In this document: piece by piece, positions 9,239 to 18,873 of the stretch
Layout: each line of letters opens with the position of its first letter
How positions within the stretch are numbered: position 1 is the stretch's first letter
From: Stutzerimonas kunmingensis
GTDB lineage: Bacteria; Pseudomonadota; Gammaproteobacteria; Pseudomonadales; Pseudomonadaceae
Assembly: GCF_900114065.1 (NCBI RefSeq)
Contig: NZ_FORS01000003.1
Span: forward strand, 62,001 to 126,000
Reading direction: 5' to 3'
DNA: 64,000 nt
Notes under the pieces: model-generated
Database searches by the model: none
What the model was told of the DNA's origin: nothing
What the model saw: only the letters and a program-made list of their open reading frames with translations
Translations under genes and position numbers: made by a program

Positions 9239-9664
9239 TCAGCGGCCGGCGAGGTCGCCGCAGCCCTTTTCCTCGGCGCGGGCCAGCACGTACTGGTGCT
9301 GGTCGTAGAGCTTGGCCCAGGGACGGAAGCCATAGCCGCCGGCCACCAGGCGATAGCGCGCGCCGGCGGTGAACTTGTCGTATTCCAGGGTCAGCTTGCA
9401 GTCGCGAGGCAGCGGGTTGCTGCCGGGGCCGACGTTGGCGCCATTGACCTCGAAGCGGTAGCGCATCTCCAGCTTGCGGCTGCCGGGCGGGACCTGGAAA
9501 TAGCGATCGTCCTCCAGCGTCTTGCCGTCCACGGCGACCGCCTGCAGCTGGGTCTCGCCGTTCGGGTTGAGCTCGACCCAGGCCTGCTCGGGATCGGGCT
9601 TGGGCATCCACATGGAGCAGCCGGCCAGGTTGGCGAGCAGGGTGACGAGAAGGAAACCGCGCAT
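9239..9664 (-). CDS. Putative lipoprotein, paralogue B
   Basis: A 141-residue lipoprotein with lipobox LLANLAGC and a mature sequence beginning SMWMPKPDPEQAWVELN. It shares the YFQVPPGSRKLEMRYRFEV core with the downstream paralogue at 8729-9145. The ATG at 9664 is used; an in-frame TTG two codons upstream is possible. The function is unknown. The pair may form a two-gene unit on the minus strand, 93 bases apart. Confidence 0.7.
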   Translation of the reverse strand: MRGFLLVTLLANLAGCSMWMPKPDPEQAWVELNPNGETQLQAVAVDGKTLEDDRYFQVPPGSRKLEMRYRFEVNGANVGPGSNPLPRDCKLTLEYDKFTAGARYRLVAGGYGFRPWAKLYDQHQYVLARAEEKGCGDLAGR

Positions 9665-9809
9665 GTACAAGGCTCCAGCCGGTGATCAGTGGCCGGCAAG
9701 GGTTCTATTGAGGACGTCATGGGCTGCCGCAGGTTGCAATCGGCAGCACGGCCTTTGTAGGGTGCGCTACGCGCGCCGGCGCCAGCCCGACCACCGAGCG
9801 GTACACCCG

Positions 9810-10868
9810 ATGCCCAAGCCCAACGCCGCCTCCATCGACAGCCGCAGCCTGCGCTGGGTTCCCCTGCTGCTTGCCGTCTGTCTGAATGGTTGCAGTTATT
9901 ACGGCCAGCTCGCCGCCGGCCAGCTGGAGTTGCTGCGCCAGCGCGAACCCATCGAGGCGCTGATCGTCGATGAATCGCGCGATGCGGCGTTGCGCCAACG
10001 GCTGGGCGAGGTGTTGCAGGCGCGTCGCTTCGCCAGCCAGGCGCTGGAGTTGCCGGACAACGATAGCTATCGGCTCTACGCCGAACTCGGTCGGCCCTAT
10101 GTGGTGTGGAATCTGTTCGCCACCGAGGAGTTCTCGGTCAAGCCGCTGGAGCACTGCTTTCCCATCGCCGGCTGCGTTGCCTATCGCGGCTACTTTCGCC
10201 AGGGCGCAGCACGCGGCGAGGCGGCGCGGCTGCGGTTGAGCGGGCTGGATACCCATATGGCGGGCGTCGAGGCCTATTCCACGCTGGGCTGGTTCGCCGA
10301 CCCGCTGCTCAGCTCGATGCTGCGGCGCAACGACGAGCAGCTGGCGGCGCTGATCTTCCACGAACTGGCTCATCAGCAGCTGTATCTGCCCGGCGACACC
10401 GCCTTCAACGAGTCCTACGCCACCTTCGTCGAGCGCGAGGGCCTGCGCCAGTGGCGTGCCCATCGCGACCTGCCGCAGCGGGATGAACAGGCGCGGGTGC
10501 GTTATCGGCAACTGGTTGAGCTGCTACTCGATACCCGCCAGCGGCTGGACCAGCTGTATGCCTCGGGTCGCTCGACAACCGAGTTGCGCGCGCTGAAGCA
10601 GGCCGAGTTCGCGACGCTGCGTCAGCGCTATCGACATCTGCGTGACAGCCAGTGGAACGGCGATGCGCGCTTCGATCGCTGGTTCGCCCAGCCACTGAAT
10701 AACGCCACGCTGTTGCCGTTCGGCCTGTATGACCGCTGGGTACCGGCCTTTGCTGCTCTGTTCGAGCGGTGCGAGCGGGACTGGACGCGCTTTCACCGGG
10801 CGGTTGCGGCGCTAACCGAACTGCCTGCCGACGAGCGGGAAGCCAGGCTTTCGGAACTGGCCGACTGA
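9810..10868 (+). CDS. Lipoprotein aminopeptidase-like protein (Aminopep family)
   Basis: A 352-residue protein with a lipoprotein signal (VPLLLAVCLNGC) and the metallopeptidase motif HELAH in LIFHELAHQQLYLPGDTAFNESYATFVEREG. The downstream E is placed as expected for a third zinc ligand. This matches the family annotated as predicted aminopeptidase (DUF2265). The start at 9810 puts the signal peptide at the N-terminus and avoids an upstream in-frame extension that lies antisense to the lipoprotein gene. It probably acts in the periplasm, and its substrate is unknown. It is transcribed divergently from the twin lipoprotein genes. Confidence 0.8.
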   Translation: MPKPNAASIDSRSLRWVPLLLAVCLNGCSYYGQLAAGQLELLRQREPIEALIVDESRDAALRQRLGEVLQARRFASQALELPDNDSYRLYAELGRPYVVWNLFATEEFSVKPLEHCFPIAGCVAYRGYFRQGAARGEAARLRLSGLDTHMAGVEAYSTLGWFADPLLSSMLRRNDEQLAALIFHELAHQQLYLPGDTAFNESYATFVEREGLRQWRAHRDLPQRDEQARVRYRQLVELLLDTRQRLDQLYASGRSTTELRALKQAEFATLRQRYRHLRDSQWNGDARFDRWFAQPLNNATLLPFGLYDRWVPAFAALFERCERDWTRFHRAVAALTELPADEREARLSELAD

Positions 10869-11083
10869 ACAAGCGAAACGGCGCGGCCTGTTGCCGTGGG
10901 CGTTACGCGCCGTTATGGCTCTTGCGTCGAAAATCCCCGATCTGCCGTTCATCGGCAGCGATACCCCTGTCCGCTGAACGGTGCGAATCCTTTCTCCAGC
11001 TCTCCGGTCCTCTTTACTAGGTCGCCGATTCATACGGCGGCGATCCCCCATGCCTGATACCCACGCATAACAACGGAGGCTCC

Positions 11084-12253
11084 ATGGAGACCATTTCCGG
11101 AATTTTCGACAACAAAGGCACGCCACTGGAGAAGCAGAAATTCACATGGAAGGAAATGGCCGGCAAGCCGATCAGCAAGCTCGATGACGATGCCTTTACC
11201 CGTGTCCGCATCATCCTCATGAACGGGGTCGAGACGGACGCCCTGCGCCTGAGCCACGGCATCGCCCGCTTCAACAAGGAACTGCGCCTGCCGCTGGCGC
11301 AGATCCGGCGTACCGAGCAGCACCAGGCGACCATGATCAACTGGCTGATCGGCGCCGACCACTCGCCACTGGAAACTACCGTCGCCTACGAGCAGGTCGC
11401 CATCGAGGTGACCGCGGCCGTGGCGCAGAACGAGCCCGATCCCTACCAGGCGCAGACCTATCGCTTCGGCCTGCTGGAAGACTTCGACCACCTGTACCGC
11501 TACTCGGCGATGCTCGACCGCCTCGAGGGCAAGGATGCCAACAACATCCTGCAGGGCTATACCGACATCGTTCCCGGCCGCAAGACCTCCGAGCATCATC
11601 GGCACCCGGAGAACGACATCCGCGACAACTACGAGAAGGAAAGCGCGGCGCTGATCACCAAGATCCACGCGGCGCTGATCACCGGCGCGGAATACCAGAC
11701 CCACGACTACTACATGAACATCGGCCCGCTGTTCGCCGACCCGCTGGCGCGCCAGCTGTATGCCGAGATCGCCTCGGTGGAAGAACAGCACGTGACCCAG
11801 TACGGCTCGCTCTCCGATCCCAGCGAAAGCCATATCGAGAAGTGGCTGGTGCACGAGGCGATGGAGGTCTACATGTACGCCAGCTGCGCTGAGCAGGAGA
11901 CCAACCCGCGGATCAAGGCCATGTGGGAGCGCTTCCTCGACTACGAGCTGGGCCACCTCAACGTCGCCTGCGAATGGTTCAAGAAGCTCGAGCGCCGCGA
12001 CCCGGCCGAGATTCTCGCCGGCCCGCTGCCGAAGATGGTCGAGTTCAAGAGCCAGCGCGATTTCGTCCGCCAGGTGCTGGCCGCCGAGGTCAACCTGCGC
12101 ACTGCCGGCCCGGTCTATGTGGACAAGGCCAAGGAGCCGCAGTCCTCGCTCGATTACCGCAACCACCTCGCCTCGGAAGGGCTCGCCTCGGACATCGTCT
12201 CGGCGGGTTACCAGTGGGCGCCGGGTGGCGAACTGATGCGCAAGGCTTCCTGA
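11084..12253 (+). CDS. Ferritin-like protein, large (unknown function)
   Basis: A 389-residue, mainly helical cytoplasmic protein without a recognised name. It contains several carboxylate/histidine clusters of the ferritin-like diiron type: ED-x-DH in LLEDFDHLYRY, EEQH in SVEEQHVTQYGS and ELGH in DYELGHLNVACEW. These could build one or two dinuclear metal sites in tandem four-helix bundles. A strong GGAGG-like site (ACGGAGGCTCC) precedes the ATG. The next gene, 10 bases downstream, encodes a second smaller ferritin-like protein, and a terminator follows it, so the two form a defined bicistronic unit. Confidence 0.75.
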   Translation: METISGIFDNKGTPLEKQKFTWKEMAGKPISKLDDDAFTRVRIILMNGVETDALRLSHGIARFNKELRLPLAQIRRTEQHQATMINWLIGADHSPLETTVAYEQVAIEVTAAVAQNEPDPYQAQTYRFGLLEDFDHLYRYSAMLDRLEGKDANNILQGYTDIVPGRKTSEHHRHPENDIRDNYEKESAALITKIHAALITGAEYQTHDYYMNIGPLFADPLARQLYAEIASVEEQHVTQYGSLSDPSESHIEKWLVHEAMEVYMYASCAEQETNPRIKAMWERFLDYELGHLNVACEWFKKLERRDPAEILAGPLPKMVEFKSQRDFVRQVLAAEVNLRTAGPVYVDKAKEPQSSLDYRNHLASEGLASDIVSAGYQWAPGGELMRKAS

Positions 12254-12263
12254 GGAGACGAAC

Positions 12264-12983
12264 ATGGCTACTGCAGCGAAAGTAGGTACCAATTACACCG
12301 GCGTGCAGATGTCCCCGAAGGACACCAAGCGCCTGCTCGATGCCGTCAACGACATCCACCCGGACGTGCCGGGTGATGAGCGCGGCATGCTCGTCGAGCG
12401 TGCCGAACGCAACGAAGAGGCCGACCGCATCGGCTCCGTGCCGGTGCCTGGCTCGGCCAAGGGCATGCTCAAGACCAGCTTCGACATGATGAAGGGCAAG
12501 AGCCCCGAGGTGTTCATCGACAAGCTCGGCGAGCGCCTGGCCTTCGAACGCAACGGCGTGCGCCTGTACGAGGCGATGATCGCCAAGGCGCGCAACCTGG
12601 ACTCGGGCAACGACCTGGTGGGCGTGCTGCAGCACATCCGCGACGAAGAGTTCGAGCACATGATGCTGGTGCATGCGGCGATGGAAAAACTCGGTGCCGA
12701 CCCCACCGCGCAGACGCCCAGCGCGGATGTCGCCGGGGTCATGGCGATGGGCATCATGCAGGTGCTGACCGATCCGCGGACCAACGTCGCGCAGTGCATG
12801 AACGCACTGCTGACGGCCGAGCTGGCGGACAACGCCGCTTGGGAACTGCTGATCGAACTGGCGCAGGCGGCCGGTCATCCGAACATCGCCGATAGCTTCG
12901 TTCATGCCAAGACTCAGGAAGACGACCATCTGGTGAAGATCAAGACGCTGATGCGTCGGGATTTGATCATGCAGACCAAGTAA
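12264..12983 (+). CDS. Ferritin-like protein, small
   Basis: A 239-residue helical protein. The C-terminal two-thirds resembles a ferritin/bacterioferritin-like four-helix bundle, with LAFERNGVRLYEAM, IRDEEFEHMMLVHAAMEKLGADP and a final KTQEDDHLVKIKTLM, giving E, ExxEH and ExxDH-type ligand clusters. The first ~70 residues are extra to a plain ferritin fold. A GAGGAGACGAAC site precedes the start, 10 bases after the large ferritin-like gene. It is probably the partner of that protein, but whether they bind iron or manganese, or protect against oxidants, cannot be decided from sequence. Confidence 0.78.
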   Translation: MATAAKVGTNYTGVQMSPKDTKRLLDAVNDIHPDVPGDERGMLVERAERNEEADRIGSVPVPGSAKGMLKTSFDMMKGKSPEVFIDKLGERLAFERNGVRLYEAMIAKARNLDSGNDLVGVLQHIRDEEFEHMMLVHAAMEKLGADPTAQTPSADVAGVMAMGIMQVLTDPRTNVAQCMNALLTAELADNAAWELLIELAQAAGHPNIADSFVHAKTQEDDHLVKIKTLMRRDLIMQTK

Positions 12984-13005
12984 TAGCGTGCGAGCGGGAC
13001 GCTTT

Positions 13006-13040
13006 GGCGCACACCACCGAAAGGGATGTGCGCCTTTTTT
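13006..13040 (+). terminator. Rho-independent terminator
   Basis: GGCGCACA and TGTGCGCC form an 8-bp stem around a short loop and are followed directly by six T. It lies 23 bases after the small ferritin-like gene and closes that bicistron. Confidence 0.9.
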
Positions 13041-13127
13041 ATGGGCTAAGGAAAGGTTGATGCGGCGTTTGGAGGGAGCGCTTGGGCTGTTGAGTGTTGT
13101 GTTTTTTGGACTATTTGCGAGCTGCTT

Positions 13128-13365
13128 GGGAGCTTGATTTCGCCCTGCTGGGCGAGTCACTTTTTCCAGGCGCGGAAAAAGTAACCAAAAACGCTTTGCC
13201 CCTGCATCCGGCCCTGCGCTTCGCTCCGGGTTCGTTCACTACGCCGCCGCTCCGAGGGTCGCCGTACAAGGGCCATCCATGGCCCTTTACGGCTCTCGCC
13301 GCATCCCTGCGGCTCGCCCCTCTCCACGACGGCTTCGTTCACCCTCCTGAAGGGGCGTTTGGAGC
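13128..13365 (+). repeat. Long imperfect inverted element, left arm
   Basis: Read on the plus strand, this arm contains TTTCGCCCTGCTGGGCGA, CACTTTTTCCAG, GGAAAAAGTA, CAAAAACGCTT, AAGGGCCATCCATGGCCCTTT and CCTCCTGAA in that order. The same order is found on the minus strand at 13587-13876. It is probably a copy of a dispersed non-coding element of pseudomonads. Boundaries are approximate. Confidence 0.75.
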
Positions 13366-13524
13366 CGCCTGGTGGATCGTACAAACAGAACAGATGTTCG
13401 GCGTTTAGGCGGTTGCTGATGGCTTCAAAGCTCCAAGTTCTGCGCGTGGGCTTACCCTCGCGCTCTCCATTGCGGGCATGAAAAATCCCTACGGCGCGCC
13501 CGCACAGCACAGTCGGTACGATCA

Positions 13525-13557
13525 TTTGCTTTGCTTTGCTTTGCTTTGCTTTGCTTT
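13525..13557 (+). repeat. TTTGC tandem repeat
   Basis: Six perfect copies of the 5-mer TTTGC plus a partial one, lying in the spacer between the two arms of the inverted element. A unit of this kind is prone to slippage, so the copy number may vary between strains. Confidence 0.95.
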
Positions 13558-13586
13558 ATTGCGCACAGGTCATCAGGCGACACCAT

Positions 13587-13876
13587 TCGCCCCTTTCAGG
13601 AGGCCGAGTGCAATCGTTGCGTAGGGGAGTGAGCGGCATGGATGCCGCGAGAGGACTAGGCGTCCCCGCGATAAAGGGCCATGGATGGCCCTTGTACGCC
13701 GGCCCCCGGAGCGGCGATGGAACGAGGGAAGTCGAGCGCAGCGAACCGGGGACGCCCAGTCCGGATGGAGGGGCAAGCGTTTTTGCCTACTTTTTTCCCG
13801 GCCGGGCAGGCGCGACTGGAAAAAGTGGGTCGCCCAGCAGGGCGAAACTATGCTTTCAAGCAGCTCGGAAATGGTT
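13587..13876 (-). repeat. Long imperfect inverted element, right arm
   Basis: Reverse-complement counterpart of the arm at 13128-13365. It shares the TTTCGCCCTGCTGGGCGA block (13839-13856 region), the AAAAAGT segments and the CCATGGATGG-type centre, and has small insertions that make it longer. Boundaries are approximate. Confidence 0.75.
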
Positions 13877-13947
13877 ATGCGATCTGAACCTGCATCCATC
13901 CAGTCCAGCCATCGCTACAGTTATTTCCTCGAACCAATCGAAGGACC

Positions 13948-13982
13948 AAAGAAAAAGGGGTGCCGCTTGCGCGAACACCCCT
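13948..13982 (-). terminator. Rho-independent terminator of the TRAP/DUF1850 operon
   Basis: On the minus strand AGGGGTG and CACCCCT pair across a 13-base loop and are followed by a T-rich tract (TTTTTCTTT). It lies 24 bases beyond the stop of the DUF1850 gene. Confidence 0.85.
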
Positions 13983-14006
13983 CTTCAACGATCACCGGCG
14001 AGCCGA

Positions 14007-14410
14007 TCAATCGTTCCCGACACTCGCCGCTTGCACGGTACAGCCCCAGACTTCCAGCGCCGGCTGGTCCGCTTGTGGCGGGCCTAGCCATTCGCTCATC
14101 GCGTGGCAACGCTGGTCAAAACACAGTTGGTAATCCCCTGCCTCGGGGGTTCGCCCCAGGCGCAGGAGTGGCAACGCAGGCATCTGGCGCTGGTAGTGCC
14201 AGGCCCCGTCGCGCAGTTCGGCGTCATCCGGGATTTCCATCCCGGCACCAGAACCCTTGACCCGCGCTTCGCCGAGCAGCAGCCCGTCCGGCGTCACGCG
14301 GTAATCCTCTTCCCAGCGGATCTTCTCGATCGTGTGGTTCCACGCCAGGGTGAAGGCGGGGGCGGGCACTTCGGCCCACACCACGCCTGCCAACCCCAGG
14401 CACAGACCGA

Positions 14411-14414
<4 letters not shown>
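14007..14414 (-). CDS. DUF1850 domain protein
   Basis: A 135-residue exported protein: a hydrophobic start (MIGLCLGLAGVVWA) acts as a signal, then FTLAWNHTIEKIRWEEDYRV, which is the DUF1850 core (family often found beside TAXI-TRAP permeases). It contains a pair of cysteines near the C-terminus (CFDQRC). Its start overlaps the stop of the TRAP permease by ATGA, so it is co-translated with it. A periplasmic accessory role in solute uptake is inferred from the consistent neighbourhood; the molecular function is unknown. Confidence 0.8.
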
Positions 14415-16438
<2,024 letters not shown>

Positions 16439-16575
16439 GGGAATCACTCTCTCACTGCAAGGTGGGGCCTGTAGAAGCAGGCTTGCCAACGAGGCAACGC
16501 GGGCAAGCCTGCTGCTACAAGGATGCGGGCTGGAGCAGGCCGCAGGGCCCGCTCCGCCCGTCTGTCAGCGCTGGG

Positions 16576-17529
16576 TTACTTGAGAACCCCGGCTTCCTTG
16601 TAGAAGCGCTCGGCACCCGGGTGCAGCGGAATCGGCAGGTTCTTGGTGGCGTTTTCCAGCTTGATGTCCTTGGCGGCGGAGTGGGCGTTGCCCAGGGACG
16701 ACAGGTTGTCGAACATCAGCTTGGTCATCTGGTAGGCCACTTCATCGGAGACCTTCTCGTGGCTGACCAGGATGTTGGTAATGGCCACGGTCGGAACGTC
16801 GGCATCCTGACCGTCGTAGGTGCCGGCCGGAATCACGCCGGCCTGGTAGGCGTCGCTCTCGATCTTCTCGACCACGGCGGCCGGAATTTCGACGAAGGTT
16901 ACCGGCATGGTGCTGGCCAGGTCGCGGATGGCGGCCATGCCCAGGCCCGAGGACTGCAGGGTGGCGTCTAGCTGGCGGTTCTTGATCAGCTCGACCGACT
17001 CGGCGTAGGGCAGGAACTCGACGCGGCCCATGTCCTTGTAGTCCAGACCGGCGGCCTTGAAGATCGCGCGCGCGTTCAGCTCGGTGCCGGACTTCGGCGC
17101 GCCGACGGAGATGCGCTTGCCCTTGAGGTCTTCCAGGGTCTTGATGCCGGACTCTTCGCTGGCAACGATCTGGATGTAGTTATTGTAGGTACCGGCGATG
17201 GCGCGCAGGCGCTTGAGCGGAGCCTTGAAGCCGGCGTCCTCGACACCGTTCCAGGCGTCGGCAACCGAGTCACCCAGGGAGAAGGCCAGTTCGCCACGGC
17301 CGGCCTGCAGCAGGTTGAGGTTTTCCACCGAAGCCTTGGTGGCCTGCACGGAAGTCTTGGCGCCATCGATCTTGTTGTACTGCTGCGACAGGGCCACGCC
17401 GATCGGGTAGTACACACCGCTGGTGCCGCCGGTGAGGATGTTGATGAAGGTCGGCGCAGCGACGGCCGCGGTGCTGGCAGTGAAGGCCGCAGCGGCAGCG
17501 AGCAGGCCCAGGCGTTTGGTCAGTCTCAT
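16576..17529 (-). CDS. TAXI family TRAP solute-binding protein
   Basis: A 317-residue periplasmic protein with a clear signal peptide (basic MRLTKR, then an Ala-rich core, cleavage near AVAAP). The mature start FINILTGGTSGVYYPIGVALSQ is the hallmark of TAXI TRAP receptors, and KGKRISVGAPKSGTELNARAI is the second conserved block. The start at 17529 places the signal peptide correctly, so the longer open frame upstream is not used. It captures the ligand for the fused permease encoded 137 bases downstream. Confidence 0.93.
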   Translation of the reverse strand: MRLTKRLGLLAAAAAFTASTAAVAAPTFINILTGGTSGVYYPIGVALSQQYNKIDGAKTSVQATKASVENLNLLQAGRGELAFSLGDSVADAWNGVEDAGFKAPLKRLRAIAGTYNNYIQIVASEESGIKTLEDLKGKRISVGAPKSGTELNARAIFKAAGLDYKDMGRVEFLPYAESVELIKNRQLDATLQSSGLGMAAIRDLASTMPVTFVEIPAAVVEKIESDAYQAGVIPAGTYDGQDADVPTVAITNILVSHEKVSDEVAYQMTKLMFDNLSSLGNAHSAAKDIKLENATKNLPIPLHPGAERFYKEAGVLK

Positions 17530-17881
17530 GGTGGATCTCCGTTTCGTTTTTATTGGTTGACGCAGCATGTTGACGATAGACGATGCCGCGTTCGGGAACG
17601 CGCCAGACGAACAAGCAGAGGGGCGATGACACCGGAGAGTCCGGAGGATGGATATCGCTGGTAGCTCTTCTTGTCGTTGGAATCGCATCGAGCACATTGC
17701 CATTAGCAGAAGCCGTGCCAGTCCGCCGCAGCGCTCTGGATCGGCGCTTGCCGACAACCTTTGACGGGCAGTCGGCAAGAAACCGCCTATGACTGTCGAG
17801 CGGTGCGCGGAAATCCGCTCATCGCTGTGCGAACCCCTGTCCGCCGGGGCCTTCGAATGAGTGAGTGAACGCGGAGGCCGT
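17530..17881. promoter_or_regulatory. Intergenic promoter region, TRAP and HhH genes
   Basis: A 352-base divergent region between the TAXI receptor gene and the HhH protein gene. On the minus strand at 17705-17720 it holds TGGCACGGCTTCTGCT, which fits the sigma-54 -24 element exactly but has CTGC instead of TTGC at -12. The leader to the receptor gene would be about 165 bases. No other signal was recognised. Confidence 0.3.
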
Positions 17882-18310
17882 ATGACTGCAGAAATAGGCG
17901 CAGAGGATCTGGGCATCGACGTGACCCGCGGCGAGGCGGAGCTGTTCAAGTGGTTCGTCGCCAGCTTCCTGTTCGGCAAGCGCATCCAGCGCGACATCGC
18001 CGCCGAGGCCTACCGGGTACTGGTGGAGCGCAACCGGCTCGACACGCCGCGCAAGCTGCGTGACTGTGGCCAGCGCCGGTTGGTCCAGCTGCTCGGCCAG
18101 GCGCGCTACGTGCGTTACGACGAGTCCACTGCCGCGCGCCTGCTGAAGCTCGGCGACAAGCTTCTGACCGAGTACGACGGCAGGCTGGGTCGCCTGCGTG
18201 AGCTCGGTGAGACGCGCGACGGGGTGGAGAAGCGGCTGCTGGCGTTCGAGGGCGTCGGGCCGAAGACCATGGAGATCTTCCTGCGCGAGGCGGCGCGGGT
18301 CTGGTTCTGA
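17882..18310 (+). CDS. Small HhH-motif DNA-binding protein
   Basis: A 142-residue cytoplasmic protein. The C-terminal segment LLAFEGVGPKTMEIFLREAARVW is a helix-hairpin-helix with the GVGPKTA-like loop seen in endonuclease III and related DNA glycosylases. The catalytic Lys/Asp region and the Fe-S cysteines of full-length HhH-GPD enzymes are absent, and the protein is about 70 residues shorter. It may be a DNA-binding relative rather than an active glycosylase. The start at 17882 is preceded by CGGAGGC. It is monocistronic. Confidence 0.65.
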   Translation: MTAEIGAEDLGIDVTRGEAELFKWFVASFLFGKRIQRDIAAEAYRVLVERNRLDTPRKLRDCGQRRLVQLLGQARYVRYDESTAARLLKLGDKLLTEYDGRLGRLRELGETRDGVEKRLLAFEGVGPKTMEIFLREAARVWF

Positions 18311-18381
18311 GCGCGCCGGACGGCGCTTGCCAAGGCCAGCCGAAGGGTTAGAGTGGCGCCATCGCACCGCCGAAGCCCGCC

Positions 18382-18624
18382 ATGCGCATTTTCCTGCTCG
18401 CCCTCAGTCTGTTCCTGCCCATCGCCGCCAGCGCCGCGCCGGCGCCCTATTACCAATGGCAGAGCAAGCTCGACGGCACCATCATCTGCCGCCAGACCTC
18501 GCCGGGCGAGGGCTGGGAGAAGCTCGACGGCCGCCCGTTCCGTGACCTCAATTGCAGCATGCCGGCTGCGCGGGTCGACCGCTCGAGCAGCGTGCCGGGT
18601 TTCCGTCCGCAGCCGGGGCGTTAG
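18382..18624 (+). CDS. Small secreted protein of unknown function
   Basis: An 80-residue protein with an N-terminal signal peptide (MRIFLLALSLFLPIAASAA). The mature part YYQWQSKLDGTIICRQTSPGEGWEKL has two cysteines and a Y-x-W-x-x-x-x-D-G pattern that recalls DUF4124-type domains, though the match is weak. It is probably periplasmic. It lies 71 bases after the HhH gene on the same strand. Confidence 0.6.
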   Translation: MRIFLLALSLFLPIAASAAPAPYYQWQSKLDGTIICRQTSPGEGWEKLDGRPFRDLNCSMPAARVDRSSSVPGFRPQPGR

Positions 18625-18707
18625 AGCCGACGTCAGCCCGGAATCCGCTCCATGCTTCATGGCGCGTCGGAGGCCCTGCCCGACGTTTCGCCATGCAACG
18701 GACCCAT

Positions 18708-18733
18708 GGTGGATAAGCTTCGCGTTATCCACC
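18708..18733. repeat. GGTGGATAA/TTATCCACC hairpin repeat
   Basis: A perfect 9-bp inverted repeat (GGTGGATAA, 8-base centre, TTATCCACC), nearly identical to the copy at 5822-5846. A related but degenerate hairpin, GGTGGAA...TTCCAC, follows at 18769-18796. Both lie in the gap between the small secreted protein gene and phnP, which run convergently. Confidence 0.75.
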
Positions 18734-18741
18734 CTACGATC

Positions 18742-18765
18742 CCATCGCCATCGCCATCGCCATCG
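18742..18765 (+). repeat. CCATCG tandem repeat
   Basis: Four perfect copies of the hexamer CCATCG in the convergent intergenic gap before phnP, between two hairpin repeats. No coding role is visible. Confidence 0.9.
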
Positions 18766-18873
18766 GTAGGGTGGAAGACCGCGCAGCGTTTTCCACGCGT
18801 TGCGAGCAGGCGGCTCGGTGTTTCGTCCGCTGCTGGGCGATGGAAGCCGCAAGCTCGGATTCTCTCCTAAGCG

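Larger units (their letters stand above)
12984..14006. other. Gene-free kilobase with inverted element
   Basis: About 1 kb without a credible gene. It contains the ferritin terminator, two inverted copies of a ~240-290 bp element (13128-13365 and 13587-13876), a TTTGC tandem repeat between them, and the terminator of the DUF1850/TRAP operon. The short open frames here lie in the repeat arms on both strands and have no recognisable protein features. Confidence 0.7.

Noticed and set aside
13094..14260. Several open frames in the gene-free kilobase
   Set aside because: They lie in inverted repeat arms on both strands, have no signal or domain, and mirror one another.
17583..17792. 69-codon plus-strand frame before the HhH gene
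   Set aside because: No ribosome-binding site or family features; lies in a divergent promoter region.
18742..18765. Tandem repeats considered as a CRISPR array
   Set aside because: Units are 5-7 bases and contiguous here and at 13525 and 62125. There are no unique spacers or cas genes.
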